Origin: Ptiloglossa arizonensis | Taxonomy: Eukaryota > Arthropoda > Insecta > Hymenoptera > Colletidae | Length of the DNA stretch: 64,000 nt | Assembly: GCF_051014685.1 (NCBI RefSeq) | Contig: NW_027478459.1 | Coordinates: forward strand, 1,054,001 to 1,118,000 | Reading direction: 5' to 3' | Notes under the pieces: generated by a model | The model's input: only the letters and a program-made list of their open reading frames with translations | Told to the model about the DNA's origin: nothing | The model's database searches: none | Made by a program: the position numbers and the translations under genes | Shown here: piece after piece, positions 12,301-24,449 of the stretch | Position numbering within the stretch: the stretch's first letter is position 1 | How the letters are laid out: each line of letters starts with the position of its first letter

Positions 12301-14750
12301 CAACAGGAATTTCTCGAGTTCGTCAATCCGTTCGCGAGATATGGGAGTTTGAAGTTAAGGAATGGTTGAGAAACCATCAAAATCTTCGCTGGTCTGATAC
12401 TCGAAACCAATAAATGGAATGGCCTAGGACTAAAGTACACACACCATTGTAATCGGGCTAGTTTCTACTTTCAGATACAACAGGAATTTCTCGAGTTCGT
12501 GAATCCGTTCGCGTGATATGGGAGTTTGAAGTTAAGGAATGGTTGAGAAACCATCAAAATTTTCGCAAGTCTCATACTCGAAACCAATAACTACAAAGGC
12601 CTAGGGAAGAAATACACGTACCGTTGTAATCGGGCGAGTTTCTGATTTCAGATGCAACAGGAATTTCTCGAGTTCGTCATTCTGTCCGCGAGATATGGGA
12701 GTTTGAAGTTATGGAATGGTTGAGAAACCATCAAAATTTTCGCAAGACTGATACCCGAAAGCAATAACTACAAAGGCCTAGGGGAAAAACATACATATCT
12801 TTGTAATCGGGCGAGTTTCTGCTTTCAGATGCAACAGGAATTTCTCGAGTTCGTGAATCCGATCGCGTGATATGGGAGTTTGAAGTTAAGGAATGGTTGA
12901 GAAACCATCAAAATTTTCGCAAGTCTCATACTCGAAAACAATAACTACAAAGGCCTAGGGGAAAAATTCACATACCGTGGTAATCGGGCGAGTTTCTACT
13001 TTCACATGCAACAGGAATTTCTCGAGTTCGTCAATCTGTGCGCGAGATATGTGAGTTTGAAATTATGGAATGCTTGAGAAACCATCAAAATTTTCGCAAG
13101 CCTGATACTCGAAACCAATAACTACAAAGGCCTAGGGGAAAAATGCACATACCTTTGTAATCGGGCGAGCCTCCACTTTCAGATGCAACAGGAATTTCTC
13201 GAGTTCGTCATTCCGTTCACGAGAGATGGGAGTTTGAAGTTAAGGAATGGTTGAGAAACCATCAAAATTTTCGCTGGTCTGATACTCGAAACCAATAACT
13301 GGAATGGCCTAGGGATAAAGTACACACACCATTGTAATCGGGCGAGTTTCTTCTTTCAGATGCAACAGGAATTTCTCGAGTTCGTCAATCCGTTCGCGAG
13401 ATATGGGAGTTTGAAGTTAAGGAATGGTTGAGAAATCATCAAAATTATCGCAAGTCAGATACCGGAAACCAATAACTGGAATGGCATAGGGGAAAAGTAC
13501 ACACACCATTGTAATCGGGCGAGTTTCTACTTTCAGATGCAACAGGAATTTCTCGAGTTCGTGAATCCGTTCGCGAGATATGGGAGTTTGAAGTTAAGGA
13601 ATGGTTGAGAAACCATCAAAATTTTCGCAAGTCTGATACTCGGGACCAATAACTACAAAGGCCTAGGGGAAAAATGCACATACCTTTGTAATCGGGCGAG
13701 TTTCCACGTTCAGATGCAACAGGAATTTCTCGAGTTCGTGAGTCCGTTCGCGAGATATGGGAGTTTGAAGTTAAGGAATGGTTGAGAATCTATCAAAATT
13801 TTCGCAAGTCTGATACTCGAAACCAATAACTACAATAGCATAGGCGAAAGTACACGTACCTTTGTAATCGGGCGAGATTCCACATTCAGATGCAACAGGA
13901 ATTTCTCGAGTTCGTCTATCCGTTCGCGAGATATGGGAGGTTGAAGATAAGGAATGGTTGAGAAACCTTCAAAATTTTCGTTGGTCTGATACTCGAAACC
14001 AATAACTGGAATGGCCTAGTGGAAAAGTACATACACCATTGTAATCGGGCGAGTTTCTACTTTCAGATGCAACAGGAATTTCTCGAGTTCGTCAATCCGT
14101 TCGCGAGATACTATATGGGAGTTTGAAGTTAAGGAATGGTTGAGAAACCATCAAAATTTTTGCATGTGTGATACTCGAAAACAATAACTACAATGTCTTA
14201 GGGGAAAAATGCACATACCGTTCTAATCGGGCGAATTTCTGCTTTCAGATGCAACACGAATTTCTCGAGTTGATCAATGCGTTCGCGAGATATTGGAGTT
14301 TGAAGTTAAGGAATGGTTGAGAAACCATCAAAATTTTCGCAAGTCTGATACCCGAAACCAATAACTACAAAGGCCTAGGGGAAAAACACACATATCTTTG
14401 TAATCGGGCGAGTTTCTACTTTCAGATGCAACAGGAATTTCTCGAGTTCGTGAATCCGTTCGCGTGATATGGGAGTTTGAAGTTAAGGAATGGTTGAGAA
14501 ACCATCAAAATTTTCGCTGGTCTGATACTCGAAACCAATAACTGGAATGGCCTAGGGATAAAGTACACACACCATTGTAATCGGGCGAGTTTCTTCTTTC
14601 AGATGCAACAGGAATTTCTCGAGTTCGTCAATCCGTTCGCGAGATATGGGTGTTTGAAGTTAAGGAATGGTTGAGAAATCATCAAAATTATCGCAAGTCA
14701 GATACCGGAAACCAATAACTGGAATGGCCTAGGGGAAAAGTACACACACC
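9376..14750 (+). repeat. Irregular satellite stretch with 8-mer and 7-mer duplications
   Basis: There is no gene here. A block with GAGGAACCATC, ATATTCGCTGG and GATACTCCAAACC occurs near 10791 and 12205 (offset 1414 = 8 monomers minus 2 bp). A block with GATAAAGTACACAC, TTTCTTCTTTC and CAGATACCGGAAACC occurs near 13271 and 14514 (offset 1243 = 7 monomers plus 4 bp; the surplus comes largely from a 5-bp insertion near 14107-14115). Scattered substitutions are more frequent than in the 26.9-37.8 kb region. Confidence 0.75.
14107..14115 (+). repeat. 5-bp insertion in a monomer
   Basis: The usual GAGATATGGG reads GAGATACTATATGGG here, a 5-bp insertion next to the conserved TCGCGA palindrome. It shifts the local period to 182 bp. 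It is one of the few indels longer than 2 bp that I found in the array, and it explains the 1243-bp instead of 1239-bp spacing of the flanking 7-mer. Confidence 0.75.
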
Positions 14751-14759
14751 ATTGTAATC

Positions 14760-17700
14760 GGGCGAGTTTCTACTTTCAGATGCAACAGGAATTTCTCGAG
14801 TTCGTCAATCCGTTCGCGAGATATGGGAGTTTGAAGTTAAGGAATGCTTGTGAAACCATCAAAATTTTCGAAAGTCTGATACTCGAAGCCAATAACAACA
14901 AAGGCCTAGGGGAAAAATGCACATATCCTTGTAATCGCGCGAGTTTCCACTTTCAGATGCAACAGGAATTTCGCGAGTTCGTCATTCCGTTCGCGAGATA
15001 TGGGAGTTTGAAGTTAAGGAATGGTTGAGAAACCATCAAAATTCTCGCAATTCTAATGCTAGAAACAAATAACTGGAATGGCCTAGGGGAAAAGTACACA
15101 CAACATTGTAATGCGGCGAGTTATTACTATCCGATGCAACAGGAATTTCACGAGTTCGTCAATCCGTTCGCGAGATATGCGAGTTTGAAGTTAAGGAATG
15201 GTTGAGAAACCATCAAAATTTTCGCAAGTCTGATACTCGAAACCAATAACTACAATGGCTTAGGGGAAAAATACACACACCATTGTGATCGGGCGAGTTT
15301 CTACTTTCAGATGCAACAGGAATTTCTCGAGTTCGTCATTCCGTTCGCGAGATATGGGAGTTTGAAATTAAGGAATGGTTGAGAAACAATCAAAATTTTC
15401 GCTGGTCTGATACGCGAAACCAATAACTGGAATGGCCTAGGGGAAAAGTACACACACCATTGTAATCGGGCGAGTTTCCACTTTCAGATGCAACAGCAAT
15501 TTCTCGAGTTCGTCATTCCGTTCGCGAGATATGGGAGTTTGAAGTTAAGGAATGTTTGAGAAACCATCAAAATTTTTGCATGTGTGATACTCGAAACCAG
15601 TAACTACAGTGGCTTAGGGGAAAAATACACATACCGTTGTAATCGGGCGAGTTTCTGCTTTCAGATGAAATAGGAAATTCTCGAGTTCGTCAATCCGTTC
15701 GCGAGATATGGAAGTTTGAAGTTAAGGAATGATTGAGAAACCATCAAAATTTTCGCAAGTCAGATACTCGAAACCAATAACTACTATGGCCTAGGGCAAA
15801 AATACACATACCGTTGTAATCGGGCGAGTTTCTACTTTCAGCTGCAACAGGAATTTCTCGAGTTCGTCAATCCGTGCGCGAGATATGGGTGTTTGAAGTT
15901 AAGGAATGGTTGAGAAACCATCAAAATTTTCGCAAGTCTGATACTGGAAACCAATAACTACAATGGCCTAGGGGAAAAATACACATACCGTTGTAATCGG
16001 GCGAGTTTCAACCTTCAGCTGCAACAGGAATTTCTCGAGCTCGTCAATGCGTTCGGGAGATATGGGAGTTTGAAGCTCAGGAATCAGTGAGAAACCATCA
16101 CAATTTTCGCAAGTCTGATACTCGAAACCAATAACTACTATGGCCTAGGGCAAAAATACACATACCGTTGTAATCGGGCGAGTTTCTACTTTCAGCTGCA
16201 ATAGGATTTTCTCGAGTTCGTCAATCCGTACGCGAGATATGGGAGTTTGAAGTTAAGGAATGGTTGAGAAACCATCAAAATTTTCGCAAGTCTGATACTC
16301 GAAACCAATAACTACAATGGCTTAGGGGAAAAATACACATACCGTTGTAATCGGGCGAGTTTCAACCTTCAGCTGCAACAGGAATTTCTCAAGCTCGTCA
16401 ATGCGTTCGGGAGATATGGGAGTTTGAAGCTAAGGAATCGTTGAGAAACCATCACAATTTTCGCAAGTCTGATACTCGAAACCAATAACTACTATGGCCT
16501 AGGGCAAAAATACACATACCGTTGTAATCGGGCGAGTTTGTACTTTCAGCTGCAACAGGAATTTCTCGAGTTCGTCAATCCGTGCGCGAGATATGGGAGT
16601 TTGAAGTTAAGGAATGGTTGAGAAACCATCAAAATTTTCGCAAGTCTGATACTCGAAACCAATAACTACAATGGCCTAGGGGAAAAATACACATACCGTT
16701 GTAATCGTGCGAGATTCTACTTTCAGATGCAACTGGAATTTCTCGAGTTCGTCATTCCGTTCGCGAGATAGGTGAGTTTGAAGTTAAGGAATGGTTGAGA
16801 AACCATCAAAATTTTCGCTGGTCTGATACGCGAAACCAATAACAGGAATGGCCTAGGGGAAAAGTACACACACCATTGTAATCGGGCGAGTTTCTACTTT
16901 CAGATGCAACAGCAATTTCTCGAGTTCGTCAATCAGCTCGCGAGATATGGGAGTTTGAAGTTAAGGAATGTTTGAGAAACCATCAAAATTTTTGCATGTG
17001 TGATACTCGAAACCAGTAACTACAATGGCTTAGGGGAAAAATACACATACCGTTCTAATCGGGCGAGTTTCTGCTTCCAGATGCAACAGGAATTTCTCGA
17101 GTTCGTCAATGCGTTCGCGAGATATTGGAGTTTGAAGTTAAGGAATGGTTGAGAAATCATCAAAATTTTCGCATGTCTGATACTCGAATCCAATAACTAC
17201 TTTGGCCTAGGGCAAAAATACACATACCGTTGTAATCGGGCGAGTTTCTGCTTTCAGATGAAATAGGAAATTCTCGAGTTCGTCAATCCGTTCGCGAGAT
17301 ATGGAAGTTTGAAGTTAAGGAATGATTGAGAAACCATCAAAATTTTCGCAAGTCAGATACTGGAAACCAATAACTGGAATGGCCTAGGGGAAAAGTACAC
17401 ACACCATTGTAATCGTGCGAGTTTCTACTTTCAGATGCAACAGGAATTTCTCGAGTTCGTCATTCCGTTCGCGAGATATGGGAGTTTGAAATTAAGGAAT
17501 GGTTGAGAAACCATCAAAATTTTCGCTGGTCTGATACGCGAAACCAATAACTGGAATGGCCTAGGGGAAAAGTACGCACACCATTGTAATCGGGCGAGTT
17601 TCTACTTTCAGATGCAACAGGAATTTCTCGAGTTCGTCATTCCGTTCGCGAGATATGGGAGTTTGAAATTAAGGAATGGTTGAGAAACCATCAAAATTTT

Positions 17701-18476
17701 CGCTGGTCTGATACGCGAAACCAATAACTGGAATGGCCTAGGGGAAAAGTACACACACCATTGTAATCGGGCGAGTTTCTACTTTCAGATGCAACAGGAA
17801 TTTCTCGAGTTCGTCATTCCGTTCGCGAGATATGGGAGTTTGAAGTTAAGGAATGGTTGAGAAACCATCAAAATTTTCGCAAGTCTGATACCCGGAACCA
17901 ATAACTACAAAGGCCTAGGGGAAAAACACACATATCCTTGTAATCGGGCGAGTTTCTACTTTCAGATGCAACAGGAATTTCTCGAGTTCGTCAATCCGTT
18001 CGCGAGATATGGGAGTTTGAAGTTAAGGAATGCTTGTGAAACCATCAAAATTTTCGCAAGTCTGATACTCGAAACCAATAACAACAAAGGCCTAGGGGAA
18101 AAATGCACATATCCTTGTAATCGCGCGAGTTTCCACTTTCAGATGCAACAGGAATTTCGCGAGTTCGTCATTCCGTTCGCGAGATATGGGAGTTTGAAGT
18201 TAAGGAATGGTTGAGAAACCAACAAAATTCTCGCAATTCTAATTCTAGAAACAAATAACTGGAATGGCCTAGGGGAAAAGTACACACAACATTGTAATGC
18301 GGCGAGTTACTACTATCCGATGCAACAGGAATTTCACGAGTTCGTCAATCCGTTCGCGAGATATGAGAGTTTGAAGTTAAGGAATGGCTGAGAAACCATC
18401 AAAATTTTCGCAAGTCTGATACTCGAAACCAATAACTACAATGGCTTAGGGGAAAAATACACATGCCGTTGTAATC
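14760..18476 (+). repeat. 18-mer spaced satellite duplication (3186 bp)
   Basis: About 14760-15273 corresponds to about 17946-18459 at offset 3186 = 18 x 177. Diagnostic variants are GCTTGTGAAACC, AATAACAACAAAGG, CACATATCCTTG, TTTCGCGAGTTC and the unusual ACTATCCGATGC monomer. A third copy of this block lies at about 23430-23930. The change of TGA to TGT in GCTTGTGAAACC creates the accidental 82-codon frames at 14780 and 17966. Confidence 0.8.
15860..16567 (+). repeat. Dimeric higher-order repeat (354 bp)
   Basis: Two monomer types alternate. One has TTTCAACCTTCAGCTGC, CTCGTCAATGCG and TTCGGGAGATATGG. The other has AACTACTATGG and a TTTCAGCTGCAA right half. The pair is repeated twice here and recurs near 19396-19749 and 21880-22240. 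Single members occur near 18480, 19010 and 23960. This is the shortest-period HOR I found. Confidence 0.75.
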
Positions 18477-20515
18477 GGGCGAGTTTCAACCTTCAGCTGC
18501 AACAGGAATTTCTCAAGCTCGTCAATGCGTTCGGGAGATATGGGAGTTTGAAATTAAGGAATGCTTGAGAAACCATCAAAATTTTCGCAAGTCTGATACT
18601 CGAAACCAATAACTACAAGGCCTAGGAGAAAAATACACATACCTTTGTAATCGGGCGAGTTTCTACTTTCAGAAGCAACAGGAATTGCTCGAGCTCGTCA
18701 ATCCGTTCGCCAGATATGGGAGTTTGAAGTTATGGAATGCTTGAGAAACCATCAAAATTTTCGCAAGTCTGATACTCGAAACCAATAACTACTATGGCCT
18801 AGGGCAAAAATACACATACCGTTGTAATCGGGCGAGTTTCTACTTTCAGCTGCAACAGGAATTTCTCGAGTTCGTCAATCCGTTCGCGAGATATGAGAGT
18901 TTGAAGTTAAGGAATGGCTGAGAAACCATCAAAATTTTCGCAAGTCTGATACTCGAAACCAATAACTACAATGGCTTAGGGGAAAAATACACATGCCGTT
19001 GTAATCGGGCGAGTTTCAACCTTCAGCTGCAACAGGAATTTCTCAAGCTCGTCAATGCGTTCGGGAGATATGGGCGTTTGAAATTAAGGAATGCTTGAGA
19101 AACCATCAAAATTTTCGCAAGTCTGATACTCGAAACCAATAACTACAAGGCCTAGGAGAAAAATACACATACCTTTGTAATCGGGCGAGTTTCTACTTTC
19201 AGAAGCAACAGGAATTGCTCGAGCTCGTCAATCCGTTCGCCAGATATGGGAGTTTGAAGTTATGGAATGCTTGAGAAACCATCAAAATTTTCGCAAGTCT
19301 GATACTCGAAACCAATAACTACTATGGCCTAGGGCAAAAATACACATACCGTTGTAATCGGGCGAGTTTCTACTTTCAGCTGCAACAGGAATTTCTCGAG
19401 TTCGTCAATCCGTGCGCGAGATATGGGAGTTTGAAGTTAAGGAATGGTTGAGAAACCATCAAAATTTTCGCAAGTCTGATACTCGAAACCAATAACTACA
19501 ATGGCTTAGGGGAAAAATACACATACCGTTGTAATCGGGCGAGTTTGAACCTTCAGCTGCAACAGGAATTTCTCAAGCTCGTCAATGCGTTCGGGAGATA
19601 TGGGAGTTTGAAACTAAGGAATCGTTGAGAAACCATCACAATTTTCGCAAGTCTGATACTCGAAACCAATAACTACTATGGCCTAGGGCAAAAATACACA
19701 TACCGTTGTAATCGGGCGAGTTTCTACTTTCAGCTGCAACAGGAATTTCTCGAGTTCGTCAATCCGTGCGCGAGATATGGGAGTTTGAAGTTAAGGAATG
19801 GTTGAGAAACCATCAAAATTTTCGCAAGTCTGATACCCGGAACCAATAACTACAATGGCCTAGGGGAAAAACACACATATCCTTGTAATCGGGCGAGTTT
19901 CTACTTTCAGATGCAACAGGAATTTCTCGAGTTCGTCATTCCGTTCGCGAGATAGGTGAGTTTGAAGTTAAGGAATGGTTGAGAAACCATCAAAATTTTC
20001 GCTGGTCTGATACGCGAAACCAATAACAGGAATGGCCTAGGGGAAAAGTACACACACCATTGTAATCGGGCGAGTTTCTACTTTCAGATGCAACAGCAAT
20101 TTCTCGAGTTCGTCAATCAGTTCGCGAGATATGGGAGTTTGAAGTTAAGGAATGTTTGAGAAACAATCAAAATTTTTGCATGTGTGATACTCGAAACCAG
20201 TAACTACAATGGCTTAGGGGAATAATACACATACCGTTCTAATCGGGCGAGTTTCTGCTTCCAGATGCAACAGGAATTTCTCGAGTTCGTCAATGCGTTC
20301 GCGAGATATTGCAGTTTGAAGTTAAGGAATGGTTGAGAAATCATCAAAATTTTCGCATGTCTGATACTCGAATCCAATAACTACTATGGCCTAGGGCAAA
20401 AATACACATACCGTTGTAATCGGGCGAGTTTCTGCTTTCAGATGAAATAGGAAATTCTCGAGTTCGTCAATCCGTTCGCGAGATATGGAAGTTTGAAGTT
20501 AAGGAATGATTGAGA
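16771..20515 (+). repeat. Second 18-mer spaced block (3184 bp)
   Basis: The run starting GGTGAGTTTGAAG at 16771 is matched from 19955 (18 x 177 minus 2). Both copies continue through GATACGCGAAACC with AATAACAGGAATGG, then CATGTGTGATACTCG with CCAGTAACTAC, then GAATCCAATAAC and GATGAAATAGGAAATT. They diverge after about 17330 and 20515. The spacing is nearly the same as the neighbouring 3186-bp pair although the blocks differ. Confidence 0.7.
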
Positions 20516-23500
20516 AACCATCACAATTTTCGCAAGTCTGATACTCGAAACCAATAACTACTATGGCCTAGGGCAAAAATACACATACCGTTGTAATCGG
20601 GCGAGTTTCTACTTTCAGCTGCAATAGGATTTTCTCGAGTTCGTCAATCCGTACGCGAGATATGGGAGTTTGATGTTAAGGAATGGTTGAGAAATCATCA
20701 AAATTTTCGCAAGTCTGATACTCGAAACCAATAACTACAATGGCCTAGGGGAAAAGTACACACACCATTGTAATTGTGGGAGTTTCTACTTTCACATGCA
20801 ACAGGAATTTCTCGAGTTCGTCATTCCGTTCGCGAGATATGGGAGTTTGAAGTTAAGGAATAGTTGAGAAACCATCAAAATTTTCGCAAGTCTGATACTC
20901 GAAACCAATAACTACAAAGGCATAGGGGAAAAATGCACGTACCGTTGTAATCGGGCGAGTTTCTGCTTTCAGATGCAACAGGAATTTCTCGAGTTCGCCA
21001 ATCCGTTCGCGAGATATGGGAGTTTGAAGTTATGGAATGCTTGAGAAACCATCAAAATTTTCGCAAGTCTGATACTCGAAACCAATAACTACAATGGCTT
21101 AGGGGAAAAATACACATACCGTTGTAATCGGGCGAGTTTCAACCTTCAGCTGCAACAGGAATTTCTCAAGCTCGTCAATGCGTTCGGGAGATATGGGAGT
21201 TTGAAGCTAAGGAATCGTTGAGAAACCATCACAATTTTCGCAAGTCTGATACTCGAAACCAATAACTACTATGGCCTAGGGCAAAAATACACATACCGTT
21301 GTAATCGGGCGAGTTTCTACTTTCAGCTGCAACAGGAATTTCTCGAGTTCGTCATTCCGTTCGCGAGATAGGTGAGTTTGAAGTTAAGGAATGGTTGAGA
21401 AACCATCAAAATTTCCGCTGGTCTGATACGCGAAACCAATAACAGGAATGGCCTAGGGGAAAAGTACACACACCATTGTAATCGGGCGAGTTTCTACTTT
21501 CAGATGCAACAGCAATTTCTCGAGTTCTTCGATCAGTTCGCGAGATATGGGAGTTTGAAGTTAAGGAATGGTTGAGAAACCATCAAAATTTTCGCTGGTC
21601 TGATACTCGAAACCAATAACTGGAATGGCCTAGGGATAAAGTACACACACCATTGTAATCGGGCGAGTTTCTGCTTTCAGATGCAACGGGAATTTCTCGA
21701 GTTCGTCATTCCGTTCGCGAGATATGGGAGTTTGAAGTTAAGGAATGCTTGAGAAACCATCAAAATTTTCGCAAGTCTGATACTCGAAACCAATAACCAC
21801 TATGGCCTAGGGCAAAAATACACATACCGTTGTAATCGGGCGAGTTTCTACTTTCAGCTGCAACAGGAATTTCTCGAGTTCGTCAATCCGTGCGCGAGAT
21901 ATGGGAGTTTGAAGTTAAGGAATGGTTGAGAAACCGTCAAAATTTTCGCAAGTCTGATACTCGAAACCAATAACTACAATGGCTTAGGGGAAAAATACAC
22001 ATACCGTTGTAATCGGGCGAGTTTCAACCTTCAGCTGCAACAGGAATTTCTCAAGCTCGTCAATGCGTTCGGGAGATATGGGAGTTTGAAGCTAAGGAAT
22101 CGTTGAGAAACCATCACAATTTTCGCAAGTCTGATACTCGAAACCAATAACTACTATGGCCTAGGGCAAAAATACACATACCGTTGTAATCGGGCGAGTT
22201 TCTACTTTCAGCTGCAACAGGAATTTCTCGAGTTCGTCAGTCCGTGCGCGAGATATGGGAGTTTGAAGTTAAGGAATGGTTGAGAAACCATCAAAATTTT
22301 CGCAAGTCTGATACTCGAAACCAATAACTACAATGGCCTAGGGGAAAAATACACATACCGTTGTAATCGTGCGAGATTCTACTTTCAGATGCAACAGGAA
22401 TTTCTCGAGTTCGTCATTCCGTTCGCGAGATATGGGAGTTTGAAGTTAAGGAATGTTTGAGAAACCATCAAAATTTTTGCATGTGTGATACTCGAAACCA
22501 GTAACTACAATGGCTTAGGGGAAAAATACACATACCGTTCTAATCGGGCGAGTTTCTGCTTCCAGATGCAACAGGAATTTCTCTAGTTCGTCAATGCGTT
22601 CGCGAGATATTGGAGTTTGAAGTTAAGGAATGCTTGAGAAATCATCAAAATTTTCGCATGTCTGATACTCGAATCCAATAACTACCATGGCCTAGGGCAA
22701 AACTACACATACCGTTGTAATCGGGCGAGTTTCTGCTTTCAGATGAAATAGGAAATTCTCGAGTTCGTCAATCCGTTCGCGAGATATGGAAGTTTGAAGT
22801 TAAGGAATGATTGAGAAACCATCAAAATTTTCGCAAGTCAGATACTGGAAACCAATAACTGGAATGGCCTAGGGGAAAAGTACACACACCATTGTAATCG
22901 TGCGAGTTTCTGCTTTCAGATGCAACAGGAATTTCTCGAGTTCGTCATTCCGTTCGCGAGATATGGGAGTTTGAAATTAAGGAATGGTTGAGAAACCATC
23001 AAAATTTTCGCTGGTCTGATACGCGAAACCAATAACTGGAATGGCCTAGGGGAAAAGTACACACACCATTGTAATCGGGCGAGTTTCTACTTTCAGATGC
23101 AACAGGAATTTCTCGAGTTCGTCATTCCGTTCGCGAGATATGGGAGTTTGAAATTAAGGAATGGTTGAGAAACCATCAAAATTTTCGCTGGTCTGATACG
23201 CGAAACCAATAACTGGAATGGCCTAGGGGAAAAGTACACACACCATTGTAATCGGGCGAGTTTCTACTTTCAGATGCAACAGGAATTTCTCGAGTTCGTC
23301 ATTCCGTTCGCGAGATATGGGAGTTTGAAGATAAGGAATGGTTGAGAAACCATCAAAATTTTCGCAAGTCTGATACCCGGAACCAATAACTACAAAGGCC
23401 TAGGGGAAAAACACACATATCCTTGTAATCGGGCGAGTTTCTACTTTCAGATGCAACAGGAATTTCTCGAGTTCGTCAATCCGTTCGCGAGATATGGGGA

Positions 23501-24026
23501 GTTTGAAATTAAGGAATGCTTGTGAAACCATCAAAATTTTCGCAAGTCTGATACTCGAAACCAATAACAACAAAGGCCTAGGGGAAAAATGCACATATCC
23601 CTGTTATCGCGCGAGTTTCCACTTTCAGATGCAACAGGAATTTCGCGAGTTCGTCATTCCGTTCGCGAGATATGGGAGTTTGAAGTTAAGGAATGGTTGA
23701 GAAACCATCAAAATTCTCGCAATTCTAATGCTAGAAACAAATAACTGGAATGGCCTAGGGGAAAAGTACACACAACATTGTAATGCGGCGAGTTACTACT
23801 ATCCGATGCAACAGGAATTTCACGAGTTCGTCAATCCGTTCGCGAGATATGCGAGTTTGAAGTTAAGGAATGGTTGAGAAACCTTCAAAATTTTCGCAAG
23901 TCTGATACTCGAAACCAATGACTACAATGGTTTAGGGGAAAAATACACATACCGTTGTAATCGGGCGAGTTTCAACCTTCAGCTGCAACAGGAATTTCTC
24001 AAGCTCGTCAATGCGTTCGGGAGACA
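16935..24026 (+). repeat. 31-mer spaced block (about 5485 bp)
   Basis: About 16935-18540 matches about 22420-24026 at an offset of 5485-5486 bp (31 monomers minus 1-2 bp), roughly nine monomers. Shared markers are GAATGTTTGAGAAACC with TTTTTGCATGTGTGATAC, GTCAGATACTGGAAACC, three successive GATACGCGAAACC monomers, and the ACTATCCGATGC monomer. The downstream copy has an extra G (GATATGGGGAG near 23497). Part of the same group recurs near 24430-24950. Confidence 0.7.
18336..19395 (+). repeat. Tandem trimer duplication (530 bp x 2)
   Basis: Bases 18336-18865 are followed directly by a near-identical copy at 18866-19395. The unit is 3 x 177 minus 1, because one monomer reads ACTACAAGGCC instead of ACTACAAAGGCC. 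Markers are AATGGCTGAGAAACC, ACACATGCCGTTG, GAAGCAACAGGAATTGC and GTTCGCCAGATATGG. The only difference I noticed is GGGAGTTTG versus GGGCGTTTG. It looks like a recent unequal crossover. Confidence 0.85.
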
Positions 24027-24449
24027 TGGGAGTTTGAAGCTAAGGAATCGTTGAGAAACCATCAAAATTTTCGCTGGTCTGATACTCGAAACCAATAACT
24101 GGAATGGCCTAGGGATAAAGTACACACACCATTGTAATCGGGCGAGTTTCTGCTTTCAGATGCAATGGGAATTTCTCGAGTTCGTCAATCCGTTCGCGAG
24201 ATATGGGAGTTTGAAGTTAAGGAATGTTTGAGAAACCATGAAAATTTTTGCATGTGTGATACTCGGAACCAGTAACTACAATGGCTTAGGGGAAAAATAC
24301 ACATACCGTTCAAATCGGGCGAGTTTCTGCTTCCAGATGAAATAGGAAATTCTCGAGTTCGTCAATCCGTTCGCGAGATATGGAAGTTTGAAGTTAAGGA
24401 ATGATTGAGAAGCCATCAAAATTTTCGGAAGTCAGATACTGGAAACCAA